Below are positions 44,601 through 51,388 of a stretch of DNA of 64,000 nucleotides, piece after piece. The translations under genes and the position numbers were made by a program. Source of the stretch: Candidatus Lachnocurva vaginae (lineage in GTDB: Bacteria; Bacillota; Clostridia; Lachnospirales; Lachnospiraceae); contig CP049781.1 of assembly GCA_011082265.1 (NCBI GenBank), positions 868,001-932,000 of the forward strand. Direction: 5' to 3'. Within the stretch, counting starts at the first letter, position 1. Each line of letters starts with the position of its first letter. A model generated the notes under the pieces. It did no database searches and was not told the DNA's origin. It saw only the letters and a list, made by a program, of their open reading frames with translations.

Positions 44601-45235
44601 GCTTTATCACTCTGCTCTTTTAATGGTAAAACTCTATTTTCAAGTTCGCTTAAAATATCATCTATCCTAAGTAAATTAGCTCTTTCAGAATCAAGTTTTT
44701 TCTCTGCAGCTTCTTTTCTTTTTTTATATTTAACAATTCCTGCCGCTTCATCAAAAAGTTCTCGTCTATCTTCCGGTTTTCCGCTTAAAATTTTATCAAT
44801 CTGACCCTGCCCTATGATAGAATATCCTTCCTTGCCTATTCCAGTATCATAAAAAAGCTCCTGTACATCCTTTAATCTGCATGGGGACTTATTTATTAAA
44901 TATTCACTTTCACCGGATCTATACACTCGTCTAGATACAGTAACTTCGTTATATTCTATAGGAAGTACATGGTCGGAATTATCAAGTGTTATTGACACAT
45001 ATGCAAAGCCCAAAGGTCTTCTATTTTCTGTACCTGCAAAAATAACATCCTGCATATTCTGGCCTCTAAGCTGCTTTGCACTCTGCTCTCCTAGGACCCA
45101 TCTTACAGCATCAGCTACATTACTTTTGCCACTACCATTTGGACCTACGATACCCGTAATTCCGTTATGAAAATCCAAAACTATTTTGTTTGCAAAGGAT
45201 TTAAATCCTTGCATTTCAATACTTCTTAAATACAT
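41678..45235 (-). CDS. smc: Chromosome segregation ATPase SMC
   Basis: 1185 aa, full length. Walker A GPNGSGKSNVADA with QLRGQNMQDVIFAG lies at the N-terminus. Two long coiled coils (about 165-500 and 660-1030) flank a hinge (about 515-640) with the GGSIQNIVTEDE and LEGEYLRPGGSLTGG motifs. The signature SGGEKALTAIALLFA and Walker B FCLLDEIEAALDD are at the C-terminus. It forms the condensin core with ScpA/ScpB. It lies 3 nt after rnc. Confidence 0.98.
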   Translation of the reverse strand: MYLRSIEMQGFKSFANKIVLDFHNGITGIVGPNGSGKSNVADAVRWVLGEQSAKQLRGQNMQDVIFAGTENRRPLGFAYVSITLDNSDHVLPIEYNEVTVSRRVYRSGESEYLINKSPCRLKDVQELFYDTGIGKEGYSIIGQGQIDKILSGKPEDRRELFDEAAGIVKYKKRKEAAEKKLDSERANLLRIDDILSELENRVLPLKEQSDKAKKYLSLKENLKQLELALFIKDNQNLSEEKDKISKNMEIVHNEYEKRQNELEEIKKQNIDLETGIKDYEIKIEEIRNEENKFIDEKNEIEKEISILKEKINNSKENEDRVLKRIKEFDEEKKTKEDARENTLKENENVEKGLNEIRENLKKYIDKKVSIENKISDIDKKINTFSERIIEILNENTSYKQEEQKYITMKEQAELTQNKIKERLLKQKSDKEELLNIKKEKGNNLNEIQKEYKKCSEKTKELEQKILHFEIKKRESDNSLKDILLKIGRTENTLEVLSSMEERYEGYLNSVKTVMEYKNREPKILGVVSDLITVDRKYEIAIETALGGSIQNIVTEDEDIAKKMISILKEKRAGRATFLPLTSVKLSSVNFNNAYLNEKGVIGAAATLTQTDRKFLNIINYLLGRIIVIDTMDNAVKFAKKYKYKEHIVTLEGEYLRPGGSLTGGAFKNRNNLLGRSIKIETLRKELKELSEKKKQNEHDLSELDTALTLNKEDLSALKDEEKELLVKFNTAKIEYEQSDKNLSLSNERELIDLSNQEKIEKELNDLEDTRKKAKENIDNLFSEEKEIKKNIEVLKAEKEKVLEESPDVAEKVSAIRIDESKAIQKKVFIEENLDRISKEIEKIENSIEELKSENEDRDKKKDERLRKIDAFKKRIGEIEKEKDNLLGKRNLAITNKDEMEKNYKGSFERRADISDRINALSRDLERLKERDEKITEEIDSHTDYIWNEYELTLRMAKETVEEKLLSKNSLKKDINIIKEDIREIGNVNVNAIEEYKEVGERYEFLKKQHDDIMLAEESLLKVISDLDNGMRKQFEEKFKDIQREFDKSFKLLFGGGKGRLELFEGEDILLTGIKIIAEPPGKKLINMMQMSGGEKALTAIALLFAIQTLKPSPFCLLDEIEAALDDSNVSRFAKYLKKLSKNTQFIVITHRRGTMSSADRLYGITMQEKGVSVLVSVNLIESKLN

Positions 45236-45238
45236 AAA

Positions 45239-45931
45239 TTAACCTTTATTTTTATTTTCAAAGAATTTTATTCCCATAAAAGCGGCTTCCTGTTCGGCTC
45301 TCTTTTTTGAATTGCCTTTACCGGTACCGATCACTTTATCTCCAATTCTTGCTTCTATATAAAATATTTTATCATGATCCGGTCCTTCTTCTTTTACAAG
45401 TTCATAAGTTAATTTTTCGTTATGCATTGCCTGAACAATTTCCTGTAAAGAGGTTTTACAATCATGATATTTTATTTTATTTTCGATATCTGTAAGAATA
45501 AATTTAAAAACAAAATTTTTAGCAGCTAAGAATCCTCCATCTAAATATATAGCACCTATTACAGCTTCCATTGCATCTGATTTTATTGATTTTCTATTTC
45601 TACCGCCTGTTTTTTCTTCACCTGCACTTAATAGTATATATTTTTCTAAATCAATTTCCTCAGTACAATAGGATAATGTAGGTTCACATACAAGACCCGC
45701 TCTTATCTTACTAAGTCTACCCTCATCGTAATCAGGAAACTTTTTATATAAAAATTCACTGGATATAAGTTCAAGCACAGCATCGCCTAAAAATTCAAGA
45801 CGTTCATTATCAGAATGCTCAGGAAGTCTATTAATATTTGCATAGGAACTGTGCGTAACTGCCTTTTTTAATAAATTTGTATTTTTAAAATTATATCCTA
45901 TCCTGTCTTCAAGTTCTTTTAAATCGTCCAT
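45239..45931 (-). CDS. rnc: Ribonuclease III
   Basis: 230 aa. The nuclease domain has NERLEFLGDAVLEL and a second acidic site near SDAMEAVIGAIYLDGG; a dsRNA-binding domain (about 155-226) ends KRAEQEAAFMGIKF. It processes rRNA precursors and structured mRNAs. GGAG lies 5 nt before the ATG. First gene of rnc-smc-ftsY. Confidence 0.98.
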   Translation of the reverse strand: MDDLKELEDRIGYNFKNTNLLKKAVTHSSYANINRLPEHSDNERLEFLGDAVLELISSEFLYKKFPDYDEGRLSKIRAGLVCEPTLSYCTEEIDLEKYILLSAGEEKTGGRNRKSIKSDAMEAVIGAIYLDGGFLAAKNFVFKFILTDIENKIKYHDCKTSLQEIVQAMHNEKLTYELVKEEGPDHDKIFYIEARIGDKVIGTGKGNSKKRAEQEAAFMGIKFFENKNKG

Positions 45932-45958
45932 AAAAGCTCCATTCTATTCTATAAATGC

Positions 45959-45988
45959 AAAAAATCACCCTTTCCTTTTGGGAAAGGG
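45959..45988 (-). terminator. Intrinsic terminator of acpP
   Basis: CCCTTTCC / GGAAAGGG with a 5-nt loop is followed on the minus strand by TGATTTTTT. It lies between acpP and rnc. Confidence 0.8.
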
Positions 45989-46005
45989 CAAATTAAGAAT
46001 GATAA

Positions 46006-46239
46006 TCAATCTTTTTTTGCACTCATGATTAAATCCATAGCATCTTTTACAGTTTTTACATTAACAGCTTTTTTCTCATCTACTGTAAAATCAAGTTGAT
46101 CCTGCACATCCAAAAGTATCTGATATAAGTCAAGCGAATCGGCTCCCAAATCTTCTTCAAAAGTTGAATCCATAGTTATTTCATTTGGATCTACAGATAA
46201 AACATCCGCTATGCTTTTTTTTAAAATATCAAATTCCAT
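46006..46239 (-). CDS. acpP: Acyl carrier protein
   Basis: 77 aa acidic protein with Ser35 in GADSLDLYQ, the attachment site for 4'-phosphopantetheine. The usual DSLD-hE motif is slightly changed (LYQ for VEL), so a specialised ACP is possible. It follows plsX by 11 nt, without fabD/fabG between them. AAAGGAG precedes the ATG. Confidence 0.93.
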   Translation of the reverse strand: MEFDILKKSIADVLSVDPNEITMDSTFEEDLGADSLDLYQILLDVQDQLDFTVDEKKAVNVKTVKDAMDLIMSAKKD

Positions 46240-46250
46240 ATTGTACTCCT

Positions 46251-47246
46251 TTATAATTCTTTTTCTATATTTGAAAGTATATTCTGTTTTTTAAAATCTA
46301 TACATTGCATAATTGCATTTTTAATTTCAGTTTTTTTGGCATTTCCATGAACTTTTACGACAAGGCCTCTAAGCCCTAGCATCATAGCTCCTCCTAAATC
46401 CGACGTATCATATGATTTAAGTTCTTTTTTTAATGCCGAAACTGAAAGTGCAGCTCCTATTTTTGATCTAAAGCTACTTTTAAATGCTCTTTTTATAAGT
46501 TTTAAAAATAAACTCGCAGTTCCTTCAAACATTTTAAGGACCACATTCCCTGCAAACGCTTCACAAACTATTACATCGGCTTTACCGAAAACTACATCTC
46601 TTGCTTCGACGCTTCCTATAAAATCAATTTTATCACAACTCTTAAGAAGAGGAAAACTTTCCTTTACAAGAGCATTCCCTTTTTCTTCTTCAGCTCCTAT
46701 ATTTAAAATTCCGACTTTCGGTTTTCTCCCTAAAACTGATTGCATATATATGGATCCCATTATTGCAAATTGAATCATACATTCAGGTCTACAATCCACA
46801 TTTGCTCCTGCATCCAATAAAAGTGCAGGTCCTTTTTCTGTCGGAATAATCGGTGCAAAAGGAGCTCTCTTTACTCCTTTAAGTCTTCCTACGATAAGTT
46901 GCCCTCCTGCAAGAATAGCGCCTGAATTTCCTGCAGAAACAAATGCATCTGCTTCTTTTTCTTTTACTGCTTTAAGTGCTCTTACAAGTGAAGAATCTTT
47001 CTTTGTTGTAATGGAAGTTACTGGATGCTCAGCTGTTCCTATGACTTCCGTAGTATTATGGATACTTATTCTATTTTCATCATATGTAAGTCCCTTTAAA
47101 GACTCCTTTATTTTTTCACTGTCGCCATAAAGCATGACTTCAATGTTTTCAGATGAATTCACAGCTTCTACTCCGCCTTTTACAATTTCACCGGGAGCAT
47201 TATCTCCGCCCATACAATCCAAGGCAACTTTTACAATTTCACTCAT
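46251..47246 (-). CDS. plsX: Phosphate acyltransferase PlsX
   Basis: 331 aa. It makes acyl-phosphate from acyl-ACP, the substrate of PlsY encoded further along the same cluster. It begins KVALDCMGGDNAPGEIV; SAGNSGAILAGG, DAGANVDC and CEAFAGNVVLKMFEG are family blocks. No ribosome site lies within 15 nt of the ATG. The nearest AAGGA is about 40 nt upstream, beyond a hairpin (47257-47283), and the frame is closed upstream by a TGA. Confidence 0.96.
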   Translation of the reverse strand: MSEIVKVALDCMGGDNAPGEIVKGGVEAVNSSENIEVMLYGDSEKIKESLKGLTYDENRISIHNTTEVIGTAEHPVTSITTKKDSSLVRALKAVKEKEADAFVSAGNSGAILAGGQLIVGRLKGVKRAPFAPIIPTEKGPALLLDAGANVDCRPECMIQFAIMGSIYMQSVLGRKPKVGILNIGAEEEKGNALVKESFPLLKSCDKIDFIGSVEARDVVFGKADVIVCEAFAGNVVLKMFEGTASLFLKLIKRAFKSSFRSKIGAALSVSALKKELKSYDTSDLGGAMMLGLRGLVVKVHGNAKKTEIKNAIMQCIDFKKQNILSNIEKEL

Positions 47247-47256
47247 ATCATATATA

Positions 47257-47283
47257 AATCAAATTATAAAATATAGTTTGATT
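47257..47283 (-). promoter_or_regulatory. Hairpin in the plsX leader
   Basis: AATCAAA and TTTGATT pair around an inner TATA/TATA stem with a 3-nt loop and one mismatch. The hairpin lies between an AAGGA sequence (47286-47290) and the plsX ATG, so folding would bring them closer. An operator function for a fatty acid regulator is an alternative. Confidence 0.4.
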
Positions 47284-47373
47284 CTTCCTTTCTTAATTAA
47301 ATTAATTTCAAAAATTTATATCAAATACATAAACCTTATAAAAATATACTATAAATTCATATTATAGTAAAGT

Positions 47374-47402
47374 AAAAAAGACCTCCGTAAGCACGGAGGT
47401 CT
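47374..47402 (-). terminator. Intrinsic terminator of rpmF
   Basis: A 10-bp perfect stem AGACCTCCGT / ACGGAGGTCT with an AAGC loop is followed on the minus strand by TTTTT. It ends the yceD-rpmF unit before plsX. Confidence 0.9.
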
Positions 47403-47420
47403 CTTTAAAAGCTTCAAATT

Positions 47421-47612
47421 TTAATTTTCATCATCATTTTTAGAAACTATAACTCTCTTATTATAAGAACCACAGTTTTTGCAAACTCTGTGTGGCATCA
47501 TAAGTGAACCACATTTGCTGCAACGAACTAAAGTAGGAGCACTCATCTTCCAATTAGCTCTTCTTCTGTCTCTTCTTCCCTTTGATGATTTATTCTTTGG
47601 GCAAATTGACAT
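47421..47612 (-). CDS. rpmF: 50S ribosomal protein L32
   Basis: 63 aa with four zinc-binding Cys (31, 34, 44, 47) and the N-terminal CPKNKSSKGRRDRRRANW. It has the zinc-containing form of L32. AAGGAGGTG is its ribosome site; it lies 3 nt after yceD. Confidence 0.97.
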   Translation of the reverse strand: MSICPKNKSSKGRRDRRRANWKMSAPTLVRCSKCGSLMMPHRVCKNCGSYNKRVIVSKNDDEN

Positions 47613-47615
47613 CGT

Positions 47616-48134
47616 CTACACCTCCTTAAATTTGTCGAATATTTCTTTAAATTTCTCCATCTGTAAACTTGTGGAAGTTCTGTCACATCCACAGTCACCT
47701 ATATTAAGATTCTTACCGCATTTATAACAAATCCCTTTACAATCATTGCTACATAAAACTTTCGACGGCATATTAAGTAGAATCCATTCATGGAGAAGCT
47801 TATCTGTATCGAGATATTCACCTTCAATAAAAGGTGCATTATCATCGTCATAATCAATTGTATGATTCACGAGTCGTAACTCTTCTTCTATCAAAATCGG
47901 AAGCTTAATCTCAGTATCAGTTAAGCATCGATCACATACAGTATCAAATGCTACAACGAAATCCGAAAAAATTTCCAACGCATTCCCTGATTTATTTTCA
48001 ACTGAAATACTAAATGAAAACGGTTTTGCTTTAAAATCACTATTGTGATTTTTTACTATTAAATCGTCATAAGAGACATTAAAAACCTTCTTATATCCGA
48101 TTTCTTTCAGTGCTCTCTCTATATCAATCAGCAC
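47616..48134 (-). CDS. yceD: YceD family (DUF177) protein
   Basis: 172 aa. YceD lies before rpmF in most bacteria and has been linked to 23S rRNA accumulation. The family CDRC motif and a Cys-rich C-terminal part (CSNDCKGICYKCG, then CGCD) suggest metal binding. The GTG at 48134 is chosen because GGAG lies 6 nt upstream; a TTG at 48146 would add four residues with no ribosome site. It is the first gene of the cluster, from the promoter at 48161-48188. Confidence 0.92.
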   Translation of the reverse strand: MLIDIERALKEIGYKKVFNVSYDDLIVKNHNSDFKAKPFSFSISVENKSGNALEIFSDFVVAFDTVCDRCLTDTEIKLPILIEEELRLVNHTIDYDDDNAPFIEGEYLDTDKLLHEWILLNMPSKVLCSNDCKGICYKCGKNLNIGDCGCDRTSTSLQMEKFKEIFDKFKEV

Positions 48135-48160
48135 ATTCTTCTCCAATCCATACTTTTCTA

Positions 48161-48188
48161 ATTATACAAGCTTCTAATATATTGTCAA
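48161..48188 (-). promoter_or_regulatory. Sigma-A promoter of yceD-rpmF
   Basis: On the minus strand exact TTGACA (48183-48188) and exact TATAAT (48161-48166) are separated by 16 nt. Confidence 0.8.
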
Positions 48189-48207
48189 TATTTATCGCAC
48201 AATATTG
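48186..48207. promoter_or_regulatory. Inverted repeat between divergent promoters
   Basis: CAATATT-N8-AATATTG overlaps the -35 box of yceD and lies just upstream of the tmcAL promoter. It could be an operator for both, but the sequence is A+T-rich and may be chance. Confidence 0.25.
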
Positions 48208-48216
48208 TATATTTTC

Positions 48217-48244
48217 TTGTGATATAAAATATCTTTTGTATAAT
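48217..48244 (+). promoter_or_regulatory. Sigma-A promoter of tmcAL
   Basis: TTGTGA (48217-48222) and exact TATAAT (48239-48244) are separated by 16 nt, 32 bp before the ATG. Confidence 0.6.
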
Positions 48245-48275
48245 TATACTATAATTTAAAAGAAAGGAAAGCTAA

Positions 48276-49538
48276 ATGAAAGTAACCGCCGTAATATCAG
48301 AATTTAACCCATTTCATAAGGGACATCTTTTACCTTTAAATTATGCAAAAGAAAAATTAAAATCCGATTTTACAATTTCTATTATGAGCCCTGATTTTGT
48401 CCAAAGAGGAGAACCGGCTTTTTTTTCAAAATATGAAAGGACAAAACTTGCATTATTAGCAGGATATGATGCTATTATCAATTTATCTGTTCTTTCTGCA
48501 ATTTCTTCCGCTGAAGATTTTTCTGAAGGTGCAATTAAAACAATAAAAAATATTGGAATAGTAACTGATATAGTTTTTGGAGCTGAAACCGATGATATCG
48601 AATTGCTTGAAAAAATTTCCAATATTCTTCTTAATGAAACCTCATCTTTTAAAGAAAAGCTTACAGCTTACTTATTAAAAGGATTTTCATATCCTAAATC
48701 TTTATTTTCAGCATTAAAAGAAGAATTTTTATTTAAAGATGAAGATATAGAATTTTTAAAATCTCCGAACTCCATTCTTGCAATAGAATATATAAAGGCT
48801 ATAAAAAAATATTCTTTAAATATAAGTTATCATATTATAAAAAGAGAAAATGGAAATTATCATGAAAATGATTTATCTCTTTCTGCGGAATCAATAAGAA
48901 AATTTATCTTAGAAAATGAAAAGCTAAAATTAAGTGAAAAAAACTTTCTAGTGAATGATAAGACTCTAACAGAACTATCGTCAGTCTTTCCTAAAGAATG
49001 TTTTAAAGAAATTTCTTATCTTATAGAAAATAATATGTATTTATCTTGGAACGATTTTTCTTCCATGCTTCATTTATCCATAATAAATTATTTCTTTAAA
49101 ACTGAGCCTAGAAATGATATTGAAAGAAGAATATATAATTTAATTTCAAAATATAAAAATCCTACTGATTTTATTGATATTATAAAGACAAAGAATAGAA
49201 CATACACCAATATTTCAAGACTTATGATAAGATTTCTCTTATCTATAGATGATGATACTTTTAAACGTGCTAAATTTAAAAGTGATTCTTTTCCATATTT
49301 CATACATATTTTAGGTTTTAGAAAAATTTCTTCCGATTTACTTGATTTTATACAAGAAAAATCAAGTGTACCTATAATTTTAAATGTAAAAAAAGATGTT
49401 GAAAATCTTAATAGCCTTGAAAAATATAATTTTTCTTTAGAAGCTTATTCAAACACTATATGGAAAATTGCTCTAACTCAAAAAATAAATATTGAGCAGC
49501 ACTCCATATACAGTGATCACTATCCTGTCATAGTGTAA
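48276..49538 (+). CDS. tmcAL: tRNA(Met) cytidine acetate ligase (YlbM)
   Basis: 420 aa nucleotidyltransferase-fold protein that acetylates the wobble cytidine of elongator tRNA-Met using acetate and ATP. The N-terminal VISEFNPFHKGH is the HxGH signature, followed by SPDFVQRGEPAFFSKYERTKLAL and SAEDFSEGAI. The C-terminal half is helical. AAAGGAAAG precedes the ATG. It is a single plus-strand gene divergent from yceD. Confidence 0.93.
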   Translation: MKVTAVISEFNPFHKGHLLPLNYAKEKLKSDFTISIMSPDFVQRGEPAFFSKYERTKLALLAGYDAIINLSVLSAISSAEDFSEGAIKTIKNIGIVTDIVFGAETDDIELLEKISNILLNETSSFKEKLTAYLLKGFSYPKSLFSALKEEFLFKDEDIEFLKSPNSILAIEYIKAIKKYSLNISYHIIKRENGNYHENDLSLSAESIRKFILENEKLKLSEKNFLVNDKTLTELSSVFPKECFKEISYLIENNMYLSWNDFSSMLHLSIINYFFKTEPRNDIERRIYNLISKYKNPTDFIDIIKTKNRTYTNISRLMIRFLLSIDDDTFKRAKFKSDSFPYFIHILGFRKISSDLLDFIQEKSSVPIILNVKKDVENLNSLEKYNFSLEAYSNTIWKIALTQKINIEQHSIYSDHYPVIV

Positions 49539-49590
49539 AAGTAGTAACATATTTACCCAATTATATATACAAATATATAAAAATACAAAA

Positions 49591-49629
49591 ATGATACTAA
49601 ATGAAAATTCTCATTTCATTTAATATCAT
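49591..49629. terminator. Probable bidirectional terminator
   Basis: A 16-bp stem ATGATACTAAATGAAA / TTTCATTTAATATCAT has one mismatch on the plus strand, which becomes a G-U pair on the minus strand. TTTT follows on both sides. It lies between the convergent tmcAL and the gene at 49783. Confidence 0.7.
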
Positions 49630-49782
49630 CTTTTGCCTTTATTTTATTTACTTCGATAATCGGAGAATGTTTTTTATATGTCTATATAAAATCAAAATAA
49701 TATTCAAATTATAAAAATTTAAAGTAGTACGTAAGCTATAATAAATTAAAACTCTACTTAATCTACAAAAAAGTCACAGCTT

Positions 49783-50619
49783 TTAAATTATAGACGAAAA
49801 CAAATCGTTTAAATTATTATTAACATTGTACTTTCCTTTATAGTTATATGATTTCTTATCAATAGAAAAGCTCTTCTGTAATTTCTCGGACTCTTTTGCA
49901 ATCTTCTTTGCAAATCCTTTGTCGCCTGAAAACAACTCTCTAATCTTTGACGCATCTCCTTTAAGAATTGCATCCTTATCTACTTTTATCTTAGAATTAG
50001 GTCCTACATGAACTCCAATCTTTTCAAGTTCGTCAGCGTTCTTTCTAGTAATATTAAGCATATTTGAAACGTACTTATCAGCTTCACCTGTTTGCAATTT
50101 ATCTGAAGAATCAATCACTTTATTATAAGAGTCAGCAAACTTTTCTACTGCTTTATATATCTTATCTTTATCATAATCATATCCCCATACTCCGTCTTCT
50201 CCTCGAACATATGACTTTTTAAAAGCAGACATTTCTATATTGGATTTTTCTCCTGTAAGTGCAATTCCCGCTCTTTGAAGCTTTCCAGCATCAACAGAAA
50301 CTTTCTTCTGTTCTTTAAGAATATTTTTATCGACTTTTTCTGAATTCTTTTCCTTTAATTCTTTCTTCGCATTGTCGACATTTACATCTTTTTTTAAGTT
50401 GCTTACACTGCTCTTTTTTTGATTCTTTAAAGGCTTTTCAATTTTATCATAGTAAGCTCTTACAAGCCTTCCATATGAACCATTCTTAATTTCGGAAAAA
50501 TCTCCCGCAATAGACGAAAGACTGCTTACTCCCGATGTATTAAAACCTGAAAAAAGCGAGTGTATTGACGATGAAGTCCAACCATTCCAATTTGGATTTT
50601 TTATATTGAGACCTGACAT
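49783..50619 (-). CDS. Uncharacterised protein, 278 aa, possibly flagellum-associated
   Basis: No signal peptide or membrane segment. The N-terminus is Ser/Gly/Asn-rich (SSSIHSLFSGFNTSGVSSLSS), followed by FSEIKNGSYGRLVRAYYDK, a Lys-rich central linker and a helical C-terminal half containing VEKFADSYNKVIDSS. As I remember, proteins with a SEIKNGSY-type segment and a FxxxYN helix occur in motile Lachnospiraceae and recall hook-associated or secreted flagellar proteins, but I cannot name a family. GGAAGTGGGG lies before the ATG. It follows ung after 88 nt. Confidence 0.6.
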   Translation of the reverse strand: MSGLNIKNPNWNGWTSSSIHSLFSGFNTSGVSSLSSIAGDFSEIKNGSYGRLVRAYYDKIEKPLKNQKKSSVSNLKKDVNVDNAKKELKEKNSEKVDKNILKEQKKVSVDAGKLQRAGIALTGEKSNIEMSAFKKSYVRGEDGVWGYDYDKDKIYKAVEKFADSYNKVIDSSDKLQTGEADKYVSNMLNITRKNADELEKIGVHVGPNSKIKVDKDAILKGDASKIRELFSGDKGFAKKIAKESEKLQKSFSIDKKSYNYKGKYNVNNNLNDLFSSII

Positions 50620-50707
50620 ATCCCCACTTCCTTCCTTTTATATTTTCTAATATTATCTTTAATATTGTTATATAGATATTTCAAGTTATATTATAACATA
50701 TAATCTT

Positions 50708-51382
50708 TTAAATGTCATCAATCTGCCAATCAATACCTTGTATATTATTTTTTTCTAGAAATTCATTAGCAAGCTTAAAATGATTACAGTTAAAAAATCC
50801 TCTATTTGCTGCAAATGGACTAGGATGCGAAGCTTCCAAGACCAAATGCTTTTTATTATTTAAAAATTTCTTTTTTTCTTTGGCATTATTACCCCAAAGT
50901 AAAAATACAACGGGCCTATCAATTTTATTAAGTGATTCTATTACTGCATCAGTAAAATTAATCCATCCTATATCTTTATGCGAATTAGGTTGCCCCTTTC
51001 TTACTGTTAAAACTGTATTAAGTAAAAATACTCCTTGCTTTGCCCACTTCATAAGATACCCGTTATTTGGAATTTTAAGCCCTAATTCTAAGTTTAATTC
51101 CTTATAAATATTCATAAGAGAAGGGGGAATTTTAACTCCCGGCTTCACAGAAAAGCACATCCCGTGTGCCTGCCCTTCATTAAAATATGGATCCTGACCT
51201 AAAATTACAACCTTTACATCTTTATATGGTGTTACATGAAATGCATTAAATAAATCTTCCTTCTTAGGATATATCGTAAAATGTTCATATTCATATAATA
51301 CCTTTTGATATAAATCTCTATAATATTTTTTTTTGAATTCGTTCTGTAATACTACAAGCCAGTCATTATCTATCTTTGACAT
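50708..51382 (-). CDS. ung: Uracil-DNA glycosylase (family 1)
   Basis: 224 aa. It removes uracil from DNA, complementing Dut. The catalytic Asp64 is in LGQDPYFNEGQAHG and the second His186 in HPSPFAANRGFF. The residue after DPY is Phe where His is usual. It begins 6 nt after the preceding gene with no clear ribosome site, so translation is probably coupled. Confidence 0.95.
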   Translation of the reverse strand: MSKIDNDWLVVLQNEFKKKYYRDLYQKVLYEYEHFTIYPKKEDLFNAFHVTPYKDVKVVILGQDPYFNEGQAHGMCFSVKPGVKIPPSLMNIYKELNLELGLKIPNNGYLMKWAKQGVFLLNTVLTVRKGQPNSHKDIGWINFTDAVIESLNKIDRPVVFLLWGNNAKEKKKFLNNKKHLVLEASHPSPFAANRGFFNCNHFKLANEFLEKNNIQGIDWQIDDI

Positions 51383-51388
51383 AACAAA

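Noticed and set aside
47247..47373. FapR operator before plsX
   Set aside because: No match to the FapR consensus (TTAGTACCT type); the inverted repeat there is better described as a leader hairpin of unknown role.
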